Translations under genes and position numbers: made by a program
The notes under the pieces: generated by a model
The model's input: the letters and a program-made list of their open reading frames with translations, nothing else
The model's database searches: none
What the model was told of the DNA's origin: nothing
From: Cryptomeria japonica
Lineage: Eukaryota; Streptophyta; Pinopsida; Cupressales; Cupressaceae
NCBI RefSeq assembly: GCF_030272615.1
Contig: NC_081410.1
Coordinates: forward strand, 223,995,415-224,059,414
Reading direction: 5' to 3'
Length of the DNA stretch: 64,000 nt
Shown here: positions 35,201-47,174 of the stretch, piece after piece
Position numbering within the stretch: position 1 is the stretch's first letter
Layout of the letters: every line of letters starts with the position of its first letter

Positions 35201-35827
35201 GCGAAAGAGGGATCAAAAAATTTGGTTGGTATTCTATCTCTGGCCATCCTGAACCGGGGTTCTAGATCGACCTAGGCTGCTTGTGCACTTCAATCCATCA
35301 ACTGGACGTCGAGATCCGGGCAAGATTTCCACTAGAATCTCCTCCGATGCCATAGAATAGTAGGGGCCCACCACTACCCTTAGAATAGTAGGGGCCCCCA
35401 TGCACACCCACATGTTACGCATAGAACGGACGTGAAACTATATGGAAATAAACTATCTTACTGAAAAAATTGAAAGCATCTATACGTCACATACCTCCGG
35501 ATGAAGAAAAAAAAAAAAGAATACAGAAAACATATTGAACAACCCGAATGATGCAAATCGGTCAATGGAACTGTGAGAGATTGATGAGCGCACTATCATA
35601 AATTTAAGGCACCAAATAATGCAGGAATTTTATTACCCTAATCGATAAAGTTAGTATCATGAAATCATTGTTTTATCACCTTTGAAAACGTTTCAAATAC
35701 TTCTAAATTTTTATAGAAGGCATTTTATTATTCAAGTTGGGCTAAGTGTTCTGTATGCAATGGAGGTAGAGTTTAAAGTGAATTTTAAAATGTTTTAAAT
35801 TAAAAAGCTTGTGCAAATATCTACTTA
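32233..35827. other. repeat-rich noncoding stretch, possible LTR fragment
   Basis: No gene recognised. It starts TGTTACCCTCCTC, a plausible LTR start, directly against element E. 33280-33660 holds about six degenerate units of some 60 bp around 'ttcgggttcccgaac'-like palindromes, giving chance Phe/Ser-rich frames (33220-33826). 33780-34160 is almost pure AT. 34160-34960 has related 'cccgaa' and 'ggagtcc' motifs in mixed orientation. A repeated 'agaatagtaggggcccc' pair lies near 35345-35395. I cannot place ends or a primer site. Confidence 0.45.
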
Positions 35828-36989
35828 TGTTGGTATTTTGATAATGTTTAAGTTGTGATTGTCATTGATGGACATACACTTATTTTATGTATGAGATATT
35901 CTCTACTCGTAATGTGTGTTTTGTTGTTCACATCGGTATTATATGTCATTGTATGTATAGTCTTTGTTTGTAGAAGACTATCGGTGTTTTGTGAAAGAAG
36001 CTTACCAGTCATAGCGGTGTGAAGACCTCGAAGCAGTATGAAGACCTCAAGCGGAATGAGGACCCCTAGCGGTAGTTAATCTTTTTGATCGGAACATTAT
36101 GTTCCAATTTTCCAGTCTTTATTCGTTAACCGGTAATTGGTATATTGTGTTAAACTGGCATAATTGTAAAGTGTGATGAGTTATCATCCACCGACACTTT
36201 AGCGGTGTTTCTGTGTCGTGTTACCAAATATGTCTAGATGCACTGTACCTAGGAAATTGTAGTCTAATCTTATTGGACTGACATGAAATCAAATTCCTAT
36301 ATGAGGACATCATGTCTAGGGTTTCAAAAAATGTTGATATGTGCGAGTACTGTAGAGCAGATTAGGTTTGTGCGAAATAGGCATCTCACTACAGAGATTG
36401 TGAGTGCAAAGGATAAACGACTAAAGTAATGTTGCAATGCATTAACAGAGAACTGTCAAGGATCTAATCAAGCATTCTGTGCTACTTTCTAGATCATTCA
36501 CTTGATGATTACTAATCTCTTCGACAAGTCTAAAACCCTTAACTGGGTAGGCCCAACCAAGCCTATTGTAAATCCTCTAACAAGGTGGTTCACAGTTGTG
36601 GATCTGAAATCCTCTAATAGGGTAGTCTTTAACAGGACTTATCTCCTAATAGAGATCTGGATTCCTAACATGATATGTTCTGATGAAGAACATTGTAAGG
36701 CCTTAATCGGTCTGACCTTAACTAGTCTGGTTACTATTCTGCAGATAGTTGACTTGTGAGTTTTACTCACCGTGGTTTTTTCCCATTTGGGTTTCCACGT
36801 CAAAATATCTTGTGTTATGGTGATTGTGCTTTTATGGGTGAATGCTCTATTTGCTATTTGGCTTGTTTATGTTTTAACCGATTTTTTGTTTAAACTACTA
36901 AACCGGTCTGCAAAAAATTGTTTAAGAGTTTGGTTAAGTTTTTAGGCATACTAATTCACGCCCCCCCCCCCCCCTCTTAGTATTCATCA
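35828..36989 (+). repeat. copia-type solo LTR
   Basis: TGTTGGTATTTTGATAATG ... TATTCATCA, 1162 bp, flanked by a perfect ACTTA duplication (35823-35827, 36990-36994). Its C-run near the 3' end is the longest in the window (about 36960-36974). A weaker form of the conserved block is at 35859-35874. No internal sequence, so a solo LTR. Confidence 0.88.
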
Positions 36990-36994
36990 ACTTA

Positions 36995-38567
36995 CTATTG
37001 AATTCTTTTGAATATCTTAATAATGATCATAATTAAAGAATTTGAGAACTTTTTGTTGTATATTGGATTAATTTATCTTTATTTGTGTGCAGGAAAAGTG
37101 GAAGTGGGATCCACCATGAAAACAATGATAAAGGGGGTTATTTGTTTTTATTGAATTTTAATTTATTTTAAAATTTAATAAAAATGATTTTATAATAATT
37201 TAAATCTTTATGCACTATTATTTAATTTAAGAGATTTAAATTATTTTATTTAAATATTCACAATGGATTAATTCTTTATTTTAAATTGTGAATTTATAAA
37301 ATAAGTTGGCACATTTTAAGAGATGAATTGATTATTTTATTGTTTTAATGTGAAGATTTAAAATGGTTCTAATTTGCAAATCAAAAGGCACCTAAAGTGG
37401 AACTCGAAGTGGAACTCGGACAAACTAGAGATGAAGTGGGAAACTTGCTAAGAAGGAATTGCAATGCATAGTAAACTCAAAATCAAAATTGGAAAGCTCT
37501 TGTTTTATAAAAAAAACTTTGCATGGATAATTGGAGCTAGTTTTGGAATTACAAAAGGAAACTTGGTGTTTGCATGCACAAATTGGGAGTTGATCTCTAG
37601 TTTCCAAAGAGGGGATTTTTGGGAGAAATATATATAAATTGGAGCTGAATGCTCATTGTTAAAGGGTTAGCAATTCTGAAATCAAACTTTTCAAAATTAG
37701 GAATTTAGAACTTAGGAAGAGTTTAGGAGTTGGAAAACTTTTGGAAAGTGGTTGAAGGTCATTCCAGATAGTTTTTCCTTTGCATTTTCATCTTAGTATA
37801 GCTGGAAGCAACCTGATGTAAACAAAAAATCAGAAATTCAGTGTGAGATTTCTGTTGAATAACTATCCTCATTCGAAGACGAACTTATGAAATTTAATTC
37901 GATTTCTTGTTTATTTCAGTTGTTTTCATTCATATGGTGAATGTTTAATCTCATTTTATCTGATTTAACTTCCTAAATCTGGAGAGAGCTATGTTTGCAT
38001 GGCTTCAATCTGTGCATGTTTATGGTGATTGATGTTAATGCTAATATGGTTTAATGTTTCCTTTTGTCGAATTCAGCTTCGTTAATATGTTAAATTGTTG
38101 ATTTGCATGTTAATGTATGAATGTTCCACTGTCCTCCAAATTTAGTTGATATTGTTAGATGGAATGAATGTTGAATGTTTGTCATCTCCTTGCATCCCTT
38201 TTATCCTTTTCTCTTTATTTCTCACCAATTAAGTTTAATTTTAGTTTAGTTTTCTAACTTATGCTAATAAATCAGAAAGTTGTGAATCAGCAGGCCCCTT
38301 AACAGGTACAGCTACTTCAACCACTGAATTACCCAACACTGTCGTGACTCGACTACAGAGACCTTGGAGTTGTTAGTCTTTCAAGATTGATTTCTTTTTA
38401 GGAGAGGTGGTATGTGCATTCATGTTCTACCCGCCTGTTGGTGAGTGTGTCAAAACACCCGTCAACAGTTAGTTTGTTCCCTGCCTGAGTTAGGGGATAT
38501 TTTTCTACTGTTGGTGGATTTAGATGCATTTCATGAAAGGGCATGAAATTCTTCTAGTTCTCCCTTA
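36995..38567. other. no gene recognised
   Basis: AT-rich sequence between the solo LTR and the unknown ORF. It holds a possible TATA stretch near 37630 and short chance frames. It could be the 5' flank or leader of the ORF at 38568, but nothing shows this directly. Confidence 0.4.
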
Positions 38568-39814
38568 ATGCAGAAGATTCTAGATAGTGGGTTAGTAGAA
38601 GCGGCGACTTTCCCTCCAGCAGTGTCATGTCCTGAGCTGGTTTTGGAGTGCATGAATAGATATGACCCTATTCAAAGATGTATAAAAGGTGTGGATGGTG
38701 AGGTTCTACTCAAGATTAGTCAGGAGGTCATTGTCATTGTAATGAAAATTCCTAAGAAAGAGCAGTATGAGGATTGGATAGTTTGTAAGTCTCAGGGGCT
38801 CTTCTCTAAGAAGAAATCATTTTATAGAAGTGTCATTGCAAGAAACTGGTTGTTAAAATTTCAAAGGGGAGGTTCTCGCCTACTGAGTCCATTAACCCGA
38901 GAACACTTAATCAAAGAGGTAAAGGATATAGTCATCATGTTACACAGAGTAAGGGGGAACCAAATTGCTTTATATTGGGAAGATTGGATGTACTTATTTA
39001 TTTAGGTCATCCTTGGTGATAATAAATATATTGATTGGGCAAAATTGATCGTAGACAGGCTACATGAGGGTTTGAGTTGCTTCAGTAATAAGAACTTCTA
39101 AATGTCTTCATATCTCCTGTATTTCTTGGCATGTGTTAGGCCGTGGTCTGGTTTGCATCATGAAACATGAATTGATGGTATGAAAATATATGAATATCAC
39201 CCACATCTAGAGCAACATAGGTCTTGTGAAAATTATCACAAGTTGCATCATATATTTCTAAGTAGGATGGTATTTGAACTAAGGGGGAATATTCATAAAA
39301 GGTTGTTAGATGAAGCCATGCAGTTGATAAGCACTTATGGCAGCTACTTCATACAATTTCCCAGGTTCACTTACCTAAAGGTAGGAGGTTTTGAAGGAGA
39401 ATCTTATAAGCTTCCTAGGTATGCATTCGACAAGCGGATTCTGATAGAAATATGCAGGCAACTAGCCTACATTGATATGAAGTATAGAGATAAACATCAG
39501 TCAGGTGTCTCATTTCCTATTAAATTGACATATTTCATCTGTAAGCACGTATTTGATGCTTTAAATTTAGAATTAGAGTTTAAGAAGTTGAATTTCCAAT
39601 TGTATGGACCTCGAGTTAATTTTGATGCCAAGGGATTTGCTGCTACACATATAACATTGAGAAAGGATTTCACTCATGTGCCAAATATGGAGGGCTTCTG
39701 GGCTGACTGTTGTGATGAATTTGAAGTCAGGAAGAGGGCACATCAAAGGTTCACCTTACAGCAGGTCAAGGTTTATGATCTAAAAATGAATGTTACAAAT
39801 GTTGAAGATGATGA
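38568..39814 (+). pseudogene. unrecognised long ORF, part 1
   Basis: One reading frame runs through 38568-39814, broken by three stops (39003, about 39099 and about 39167). At least the first and last look like simple CAG and TGG losses. Blocks include SKKKSFYRSVIARNWLLKF, YWEDWMYLFI, SSYLLYFLA and then LPRYAFDKRILIEICRQL, which recurs in diverged form at 49731-50597. It ends in an acidic run cut by element D. After D (position 47180 on) the same phase continues, so this is one protein interrupted by the insertion. I know no family with this sequence; it could be a host gene family or an ORF spread by retroelements. Confidence 0.6.
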
Positions 39815-41277
39815 TGATAACTCAATGATGAACGAATAGTACTAAATTGGTACTGAGAGGGGGGTGTGAATCAGTACAGACAAAAACACACTCTTAAACC
39901 GGTTTGTCAGCAGACACTGTGCATTGACAAACAAACAGTAACACCGGTCCTTAAACAGAGTACAACTGACAAATCCTAGAATAACTGAGACAAGCATAAA
40001 CTAGTTGACACTTATCTTCTCACACAATCTAACACTTCATTTCCATTTCACCCTAATGCATGAACAGGTAATCTACCATCAAAGGTATACATATAAGCAA
40101 CTAGATCAACATGATTCACCGCTTGACAGAAAACAACATAGCATCACATGAAGAAGACATCACACATGACACACATATTTTTCATGTGGAAACCCAACTG
40201 GGAAAAACCACGGTGGGGATGAATACCCACAAGCTTGTTTCTGAACTCTTTAGAAGTTCACTCTGTTAGGAGCCTTGTCCGGTTAAAGACTGATACAATA
40301 GGTTATGTTAGGAACCGATCTTGTTAGGGATCACCCAGTTAAAGGTTAAACCCTATTAAAGGTTACCTTGTTAGAGGATTTCAAGAACTCAATGGTTTTG
40401 AGTCACCCTGTTAAAGGATTTATAGCAAGCAAGTTAAAGCTACCCTGTTAAGGGATTTTCCAACTATTGAGGTGGTTAGAGATCAATAGGTATTACGATG
40501 ATCTGGTAATAGCACTCAATGCCAATGCAGATCCGCTTAAGCTCCTCTTCACCTTCTGCACTTACACTCTACAGGTATCACTTCTCTCCTCTGGTCTGGC
40601 AAGAATCACGTATCTCTTCTCTTGGATATACACACACAACTTTTGCCAACAACCTCAAAAAGAAACACAACATCGACCTTATAGGAAAACAGATAGGTTG
40701 GTAGCATAAACCCTAAACCCTAAACCTATTAGGTTAAGGAATTCAAATGGTTCAATCCTGACCGTTGAGCACATTGCATTAAATGCAACAATCTTGATTC
40801 AATCTCAAGACATTTTCCATCATTCGTTTTCCATCAATTTCTTGGCGGCTCATAACCCATCACATGTTATCACCGTTTACAGACTTCACACATTCCCGAG
40901 GTAGATAGGAATAATCTCCCTCATGCAAGATCCTTCACGCGCACAAGGCTTACGTGACAACACAATCTGTTCTTTGCTACCATGCTAACTCATCACACAA
41001 AGTCACCGGTTGAGCCACACAGCCTTGAAGCACTTCAACTGGAAACCCTGAAGTTGAGACTACCAATCGGTAGTCATACAAAGCTTCCATGTGCCGGTTC
41101 CCATAATCATATGTCTGTTGACCTTGAACAAACACACCGCTTCACTTTGGCACAAATGTCGGTTCACAGTGTTATACCGGTTCTCACATATGTCGGTTCT
41201 CACCTCTTCAACATATTGACATCAATGACAACATACAATGTCATTATGTCCTCATACCGGTTCACATAATGCCAACA
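39815..41277 (-). repeat. 3' LTR of element D
   Basis: 1463 bp; on the minus strand TGTTGGCATTATGTGAACC ... GAGTTATCA. Conserved block at 41216-41231. A short run of telomere-like 'ccctaaa' near 40708-40730 is internal to the LTR. Confidence 0.9.
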
Positions 41278-41522
41278 ATCTCCCCCTTTGGCATTGATGG
41301 CAATATACAAAGATATCTTTCCACTTCACATCTTCTCCCCCAATTTTTGCAGATATCTTCTCTGCTTCACTTCTTCTCCCCCTTTGACAACAATGCCAAA
41401 GTGGAGGCACAAGCTTCCCTGTTCCATTATGATGCTCCCCCTAAGGAGTAGCATCCTTCAACACATCAATCTTGAAGAAAAATTTGACTATGCAATACCT
41501 GACTGATGTGGAGCATATACCT
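41278..41522 (-). other. polypurine region of element D
   Basis: On the minus strand 'gccaaagggggagatt' abuts the LTR at 41278-41293; a second tract, 'gtcaaagggggagaag', lies about 100 bp upstream near 41374-41390, and weaker ones at 41335 and 41437. Confidence 0.7.
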
Positions 41523-41903
41523 TTAGTTTACTTCCTGAAAGGGCAACACCCCTAATTCACCTCTTAAGTACATAAATGTAGCCTTTGGTAGAGTCTTGGT
41601 GAATATGTCTACTAACTGCTCCTTACTGGAAACATGTTCCAGTGTAATCTCTTTGTTCTGAACCTTTTCCCTCAAGAAATGATACTTAAGCTCAAAGTGC
41701 TTGGTTCTAGAATGCAAAACCGGATTCTTGGAGATGTTAATTGTACTAGTATTGTCACAAAATATACTTACTGGTTCAGATACATGAACTTTGAAGCCAT
41801 TTAATACATGCTTCATCCAGATTGTCTGAGTGTAGTTCATGAAAGCTGCAACATACTCTGCTTCCGTTGTAGACTGAGAGATAGAACTTTGCTTTTTACT
41901 CAT
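41523..41903 (-). pseudogene. copia element D RNase H
   Basis: A 126-residue frame with SKKQSSISQSTTEAEYVAAF, FCDNTSTINISKNPVLHSRTKHFE and LVDIFTKTLPK: the copia RNase H C-terminal blocks with acidic residues in place. The preceding frame (41955-42347) ends in the first RNase H block (VYTDADWAG), so one stop near 41952 splits the domain. Confidence 0.85.
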
Positions 41904-41954
41904 CCATGAGACCAGTCTACCACCAAGAAAGAATGCACCACCAGTTGTGCTTTT

Positions 41955-42977
41955 CTAGTCATCTACATTACCTGCCCAATCAGCATCTGTGTATACTTTT
42001 AAGTTGAAATCCTTGCTATATGGATACCACAATCCATAATCAACAGTTCCCTTCAGATAGCTAAGAATCCGCTTGACTACAACCAAGTGGGATTCTCTTG
42101 GGCTTTTCTGGAACCTTGCAGTAATGCAAACTACATGTGCAATATCTGGTCTGCTATGCACTACATAATGCAATTTACCAATCATTGATCGGTATTCCTT
42201 CTCATCAACCAATGCTGAGTCAGCCTCTTTGGATAGTTTACAACCAGTCACCATCGGTGTACCAACCAGTTTGCTATCTTCCATGCCAAAGGTCTTCAAC
42301 ACCTCTTTGACATACTTGGACTGAGTGATAAAGATTCCATCTTTCATCTATTGGATCTGCAATCCAATGAAGATCTTAATCTCCCCTATGAGTGACATCT
42401 CAAACTCTTTCTTCATCTCATCTGCAAAATCATGACTCATCTTCTCATCTCCACCAAAGATAATGTCATCAACAAATACCTCATAGATCAGGATCTAATC
42501 TCCTTTAGACTTCAAGTAGATATTGCTATCTTCACTTGTTCTCTCAAATCCAATCTTCACAAGATGGGAATGCAGGCGTTCATACCATGCTCTGGGTGCC
42601 TGCTTTAGACCATATAAGGCTTTATGTAGCCTACATACCATGTCACTGTCTTTAGATAGGGCAAACCCATCTAGTTGCTCTATATACACCTCCTCTTCAA
42701 GTACACCATTTAGGAATGTAGATTTTACATCCATTTGATATACTTTGAAACCTTTAAAAGCTGCATATGCAAGAAGCATATGAGCTCCTTCCAATCTGGC
42801 TACAGGAGCAAAGGTTTCTTCATAGTCTTCTCCTTCTTCTTGGGCATATCCTTTGCACACTAGTCTGGCTTTGTTCCTAACCATTGTGCTATCCTCATTC
42901 AGCTTATTTATGAAAAACCCATTTGGTACCAATGATGTTTTTATGCTCCGGTCTGGGTACCAAAGACCATGTACCAT
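41955..42977 (-). pseudogene. copia element D reverse transcriptase
   Basis: Two frames, 42495-42977 and 41955-42347, cover the domain: [56 protein letters not shown], then a stop at 42495, the catalytic FVDDIIFGG in the gap (Asp codons 42465-42470), a further stop near 42350, and MKDGIFITQSKYVKEVL, SMIGKLHYVVHSRPDI. Catalytic residues are intact; only isolated stops break it. A frameshift near 42930 separates it from the linker. Confidence 0.88.
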
Positions 42978-44231
42978 TTTTCTCTATCTGGTCAAGTTCC
43001 TCATCCATTACCTTGATCCAGTCTTCATCTTTATGTGCCTCTTTGAATGATTTAAGCTCAAATTCAGAGATCATACATGAGTTTTCTCTGACCTTTCTTC
43101 TTGTAAGGATTCCTACATCCTTATCTCCTATGATCTGCTTAGGATCATGATTCAGGTTAACATACCGAGGAATGGTCTTGATAGATTCCTCTTGCTTTTC
43201 TTCATCCTCATCTCCATCAATATCAGCATCTACATCTACCGGTGTAGGAACACTGCTACTGGTACTCGGTTGACTGACAACCGGTTCCCAGAAGGTTACA
43301 ACCGGTTCATTTACCGCTTGCCCACTGTCGGTTTCCTCAGTTTTCTCATAGGTTTCATCAACTCTTACATTGATGCTTTCTATAATTCTCTGAGTCCTAT
43401 TATTGAAACACTTGGGAGCTTTGCTCTTGGTGGAATACCCTAGGAATATTCCCTCATCACATTTCACATCAAATTTTCTCTGGTGTTCGCTCCTCTTGAT
43501 GTAACATTTGCTACCAAACACTCTAAAGTAGCTAACCACGGGTGTCTTACCGGTCCAATACTCATAAGGAGTTTTATCCTTACCTTTCTTGATGAGTACC
43601 CAGTTCATTGTGTAGACTGCAATGCTCACCGCTTCTCTCCAAAAGGTGTGAGCTACCTTTCCTTGAATCAACATAGTTCTAGCTGCTTCAACCACAGTCC
43701 TGTTATTTCTCTTTGCTAGGCCATTCTGCTATGGAGTCCGGGGGCAGACAGTTGCCTCTTGATGCCATGTTCTTCACAGTACTTGTTGAATTCACCGAAA
43801 GTGAATTCCCCTCCTTGATCATTTCTCAAGCACTTAATTCTTTTACCACTTTCCTTCTCCACTAATGCTCTGAAAGACTTGAACTTTACAAAAGCTTTAG
43901 ACTTATCTTTCAAGAATGTGACCCACATCATTCTTGAGCAGTCATCAGTGAGAATCATGAAGTACCTATCACCCTGCACACTCCTAGTTTTCATAGGACC
44001 ACACAAATCAGTATGCACAAGATCAAGCAAATTGTCAGCAGTGAAAGGTTTACCTTTAAAGGTTGAGGAAGACATTTTCCCCAATTGACACTCTCTGCAC
44101 AAGGTATTATCTAGTTTGCTTAGCATCGGCAACCATCTAACTGCCTTGATCTTACTAGCCTTCACAATGTTATCAAAGTTTACATGGCAGGGTCTCCTAT
44201 GCCATATCCAGCTTTCATCAAATTTAGCCAT
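42904..44231 (-). pseudogene. copia element D integrase and linker
   Basis: 43716-44231 holds the zinc region (SWIWHRRPCHVNFDN ... CRECQLGK) and core with LVHTDLCGP and NDQGGEF. A shift near 43740 moves to 42904-43695, which holds the rest (MVEAARTMLIQGKVAHTFWREAV, KCYIKRSE, FLGYSTKSKAPKCFNNRTQR), then an acidic linker (DADIDGDEDEEKQEE) and the first reverse-transcriptase block ([12 protein letters not shown]). The third catalytic Glu lies in the disrupted joint. Confidence 0.85.
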
Positions 44232-44279
44232 AAGACATGTACTTATATTTGTATTCAGCTGAAATAGGTTACCTTTGGT

Positions 44280-44654
44280 CTACATGCCGGTGGCCACCAA
44301 TTCACCATTCTTTCCTTTGATTCTGCATACTCCATTCTTGAATTCCAAAGTGAGACCACTTTCATTCAGTTGGGCAACACTCAAAAGGTTGTGTCTGAGA
44401 CCATCAACCCAATACACATTGTCAACACTACTCTTTCCATTCAGAGAGATGGACCCTTTGCCTTTGACCATGCATGGTGCATCATTACCAAAGCGAACCA
44501 CACCACCATCATACTCTTCCAAGGATAGAAACTTGCTCCGGTCACCAGTCATATGGTGAGAACAACCACTGTCAATGATCCACTCATTGGAATTATCAAA
44601 CCGGGAGACAAGAGCCTTCTTGTCTGACACATCTTCCTTGACAGCAACAAACAC
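44280..44654 (-). pseudogene. copia element D protease
   Basis: A 124-residue frame with WIIDSGCSHHMTGDRSKFLSL, VVRFGNDAPC, VYWVDGLRHNLLSVAQLN. The active Asp motif is intact. It ends at a stop at 44280 where Gln is expected before TKGNLF; integrase follows in the same order as in element B. Confidence 0.85.
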
Positions 44655-44659
44655 AATAT

Positions 44660-45617
44660 CTTCATTTTCTTCATCTTCTGATTCCTCATCTGTGACACCT
44701 TCATCAACTGCTACAAAACAATTTCTCCGGTTTCCTCCTTTGAATTTCTTGAACCTTTCTGGTTTGTCCTTGTTGTCACCATTAGGACAGTTTACAAAAA
44801 TATGTCATATCTGGTTGCAAGAAAAGCATTTCAAAGGGAGCTTACCTCTATATTTGTCGGTTCCTTTAGGGAGTTTCCTCGCAAGAAGAGCTTCAAATGC
44901 CATCAAAATCTCCTCATCATCCATTTCTCTGCTCTATCTTGGTTCACCACTAGTGCTAGCTTCTTTTCCTTTTCTAGATGGTACAACAGAAGCTTTAAAA
45001 GTTGATTCAGTCTTTTGAACACTGCCATCAAAGATATTTAGCTCATAGGCTGTCAACTTTGTAATGATGGAGTCTAGGGATATCTTAGTCTTGTCTATTG
45101 ATCTCAGCTCCTGAATAGCAACAACCCTTATTGCATAGACCAGTAATAAGGATCTCAGGACTTTGCTTACCATAGTGGAATCTTCCATTTTACCACCTGC
45201 ACTCTTGATATCTCCAACAATGGTTTTGATTCTTATTCCATACTGTTGAATGGTCTCACCTTCAACCATCTGCATATCTTCAAACTTCCCTCTAAGGCTT
45301 TCTTTCTTAGCTTGTTTTACATGCTCATCACCGCCATAGATGTTTTCAAGAGTATCCCATACCTCTTTGGGATTTACCTTATCTTGGACATCAATAAACT
45401 CAATGTCAAATAAACTACTAATTAGGGCTTCCATGACTTGCCCATTCTCTTGCATCTCTCTCTTTTGGTCATTGGTGAGAGTACCAGTAGGAGCAACATA
45501 GGCATTCTCAACATAGCTCCAGTGTTGAGCACCCATGCTTCTGATGAATATCTTCATTTTGTCTTTCCATATACTAAAATTTTCTCTATTAAACTTTGGA
45601 CCTTCCCTCTTTATCAT
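44660..45617 (-). pseudogene. copia element D gag
   Basis: 44934-45617 is a 227-residue intact Gag (PKFNRENFSIWKDKMKIFI, LENIYGGDEHVKQAKKESL, YGIRIKTIVGDI, LDSIITKLTAYEL). The zinc knuckle at about 44775-44830 (CNQI, stop, HIFVNCPNGD) has lost its Gly to a stop and looks otherwise normal. The ATG at 45617 lies about 60 bp inside the primer site, as in element B, and supports the start. Confidence 0.85.
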
Positions 45618-45674
45618 TAGACTGGGATCTTTACCTCAAGCGGTTAAGCTTATAACATAGAGGACCTGGAGGCT

Positions 45675-45686
45675 ACTCTGATACCA
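45675..45686 (-). other. primer-binding site of element D
   Basis: Reverse complement reads TGGTATCAGAGT, initiator-Met type with one change, two bases from the LTR end at 45689. Confidence 0.85.
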
Positions 45687-45688
45687 AT

Positions 45689-47174
45689 TGATAACTCAAT
45701 GATGAATGAATAGTACCAAACCAATACTAAGAGGGGGGGTGAATCAGTACAGACAAAAACACACTCTTAAACCGGTTTGTCAGCAGACACTATGCACTGA
45801 CAGGCAAATAGTAACATCGGTCCTTAAATAGAGTACAACCAACAAATCCCAGAATAACTGAGACAAGCATAAACCGGTTAACACTTATCTTCTCACATAG
45901 TCTAACACTTCATTTCCATTTCACCCTAATGCATGAATAGGTAATCTACCATCAAAGATATACATATAAGCAACTAGATCAACATGATTCACCGCTTGAC
46001 ATAAAACAACATAGCATCACATGAAGAAGACATCACACATGACACACATATTTTTCACGTGGAAAGCCAACTGGGAAAAACCACGGTGGGGATGAATACC
46101 CACAAGCTTGTTTCTGAACTCTTTAGAAGTCCGCTCTGTTAGGAGCCTTGTTTGGTTAAAGACTGATACAATAGGTTCTATTAGGAACCGATCTTGTTAG
46201 GGATCACCCAGTTAGGGGATGGCTAGAATACTCGGTTAAGGGTTAAACCCTGTTAAAGGTTACCTTGTTAGAGGATTTCAAGAACTCAATGGTTTTGAGT
46301 CACCCTATTAAAGGATTTACAGCAAGCCAGTTAAAGCTACCTTGTTAAGGTATTTTCCAACTGTTGAAGTGGTTAGAGATCAACAGGTATTACAATGATC
46401 TGGTAACAACACTCAATGCCAATGCAGATCCGCTTAAGCTCCTCTTCACCTTCTGCACTTACACTCTGCAGGTATCACTTCTCTCCTCTAGTCTGGCAAG
46501 AATCATGTATCTCTTCTCTTGGATACACACACACAACTTTTGCCAACAACCTCAAAAAGAAACACAACATCGACCTTATAGGAAAATAGATAGGTCGGTA
46601 GCATAAAGCCTAAACCCTAAACCTGTTAGGTTAAGGAATTCAAACGGTTCAATCCTGACCATTGAGCACATTGCATTAAATGCAACAGTCTTGATCCAAT
46701 CTCAAGAAATTCTCCATCATTCATTTTCCACCGATTTCTTGGCGGCTAATAACCCATCACACGTTATCACCATTTACAAACTTCGCACATTCCCGAGGTA
46801 GATAGGAACAATCTCCTTCATGCAAGATCCTTCATGCGCACAAGGCTTACATGGAAACACGATCTGTTCTTCATTACCATGCTAACTCATCACACAAAGT
46901 CACCGGTTGAGCCACACAGGCTTGAAGCACTTCAACCGGAAACCCTAAAGTTGAGACTACTAACAGGTAGTCATACAAAGCTTCCATGTGCCGATTCCCA
47001 TAATCATATGTTGGTTCACCTTGAACAAACACACCACTTCGCTTTGGCACAAATGCCGGTTCACTGTGTTATACCGGTTCTCACATATGTTGGTTCTCAC
47101 CTCTTTAGCATATTGACATCAATGACAACATATAATGTCATTATGTCCTCATACCGGTTCACATAATGCCAACA
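45689..47174 (-). repeat. 5' LTR of element D
   Basis: 1486 bp with the same ends as the 3' LTR and high similarity along its length, differing by scattered substitutions and by an extra piece near 46206-46240. Conserved block at 47113-47128. Confidence 0.9.

Larger units (their letters stand above)
39815..47174 (-). mobile_element. nearly intact Ty1/copia element D
   Basis: LTRs at 39815-41277 (3') and 45689-47174 (5'), primer site, full gag-pol and polypurine tract, 7360 bp. Flanked by a perfect GATGA duplication (39810-39814 and 47175-47179). It has the fewest stops of any element here, so it is probably the youngest full copy. It sits inside the acidic region of the unrecognised ORF in opposite orientation. 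Gag and Pol resemble element B closely in order and sequence. Confidence 0.93.

Noticed and set aside
40700-40735. Telomere-like 'ccctaaa' run
   Set aside because: Only about three units, inside an LTR, and degenerate in the partner LTR at 46605; not an interstitial telomere.
42523-45018. Plus-strand ORFs across element D
   Set aside because: Antisense shadows of the minus-strand Gag-Pol.
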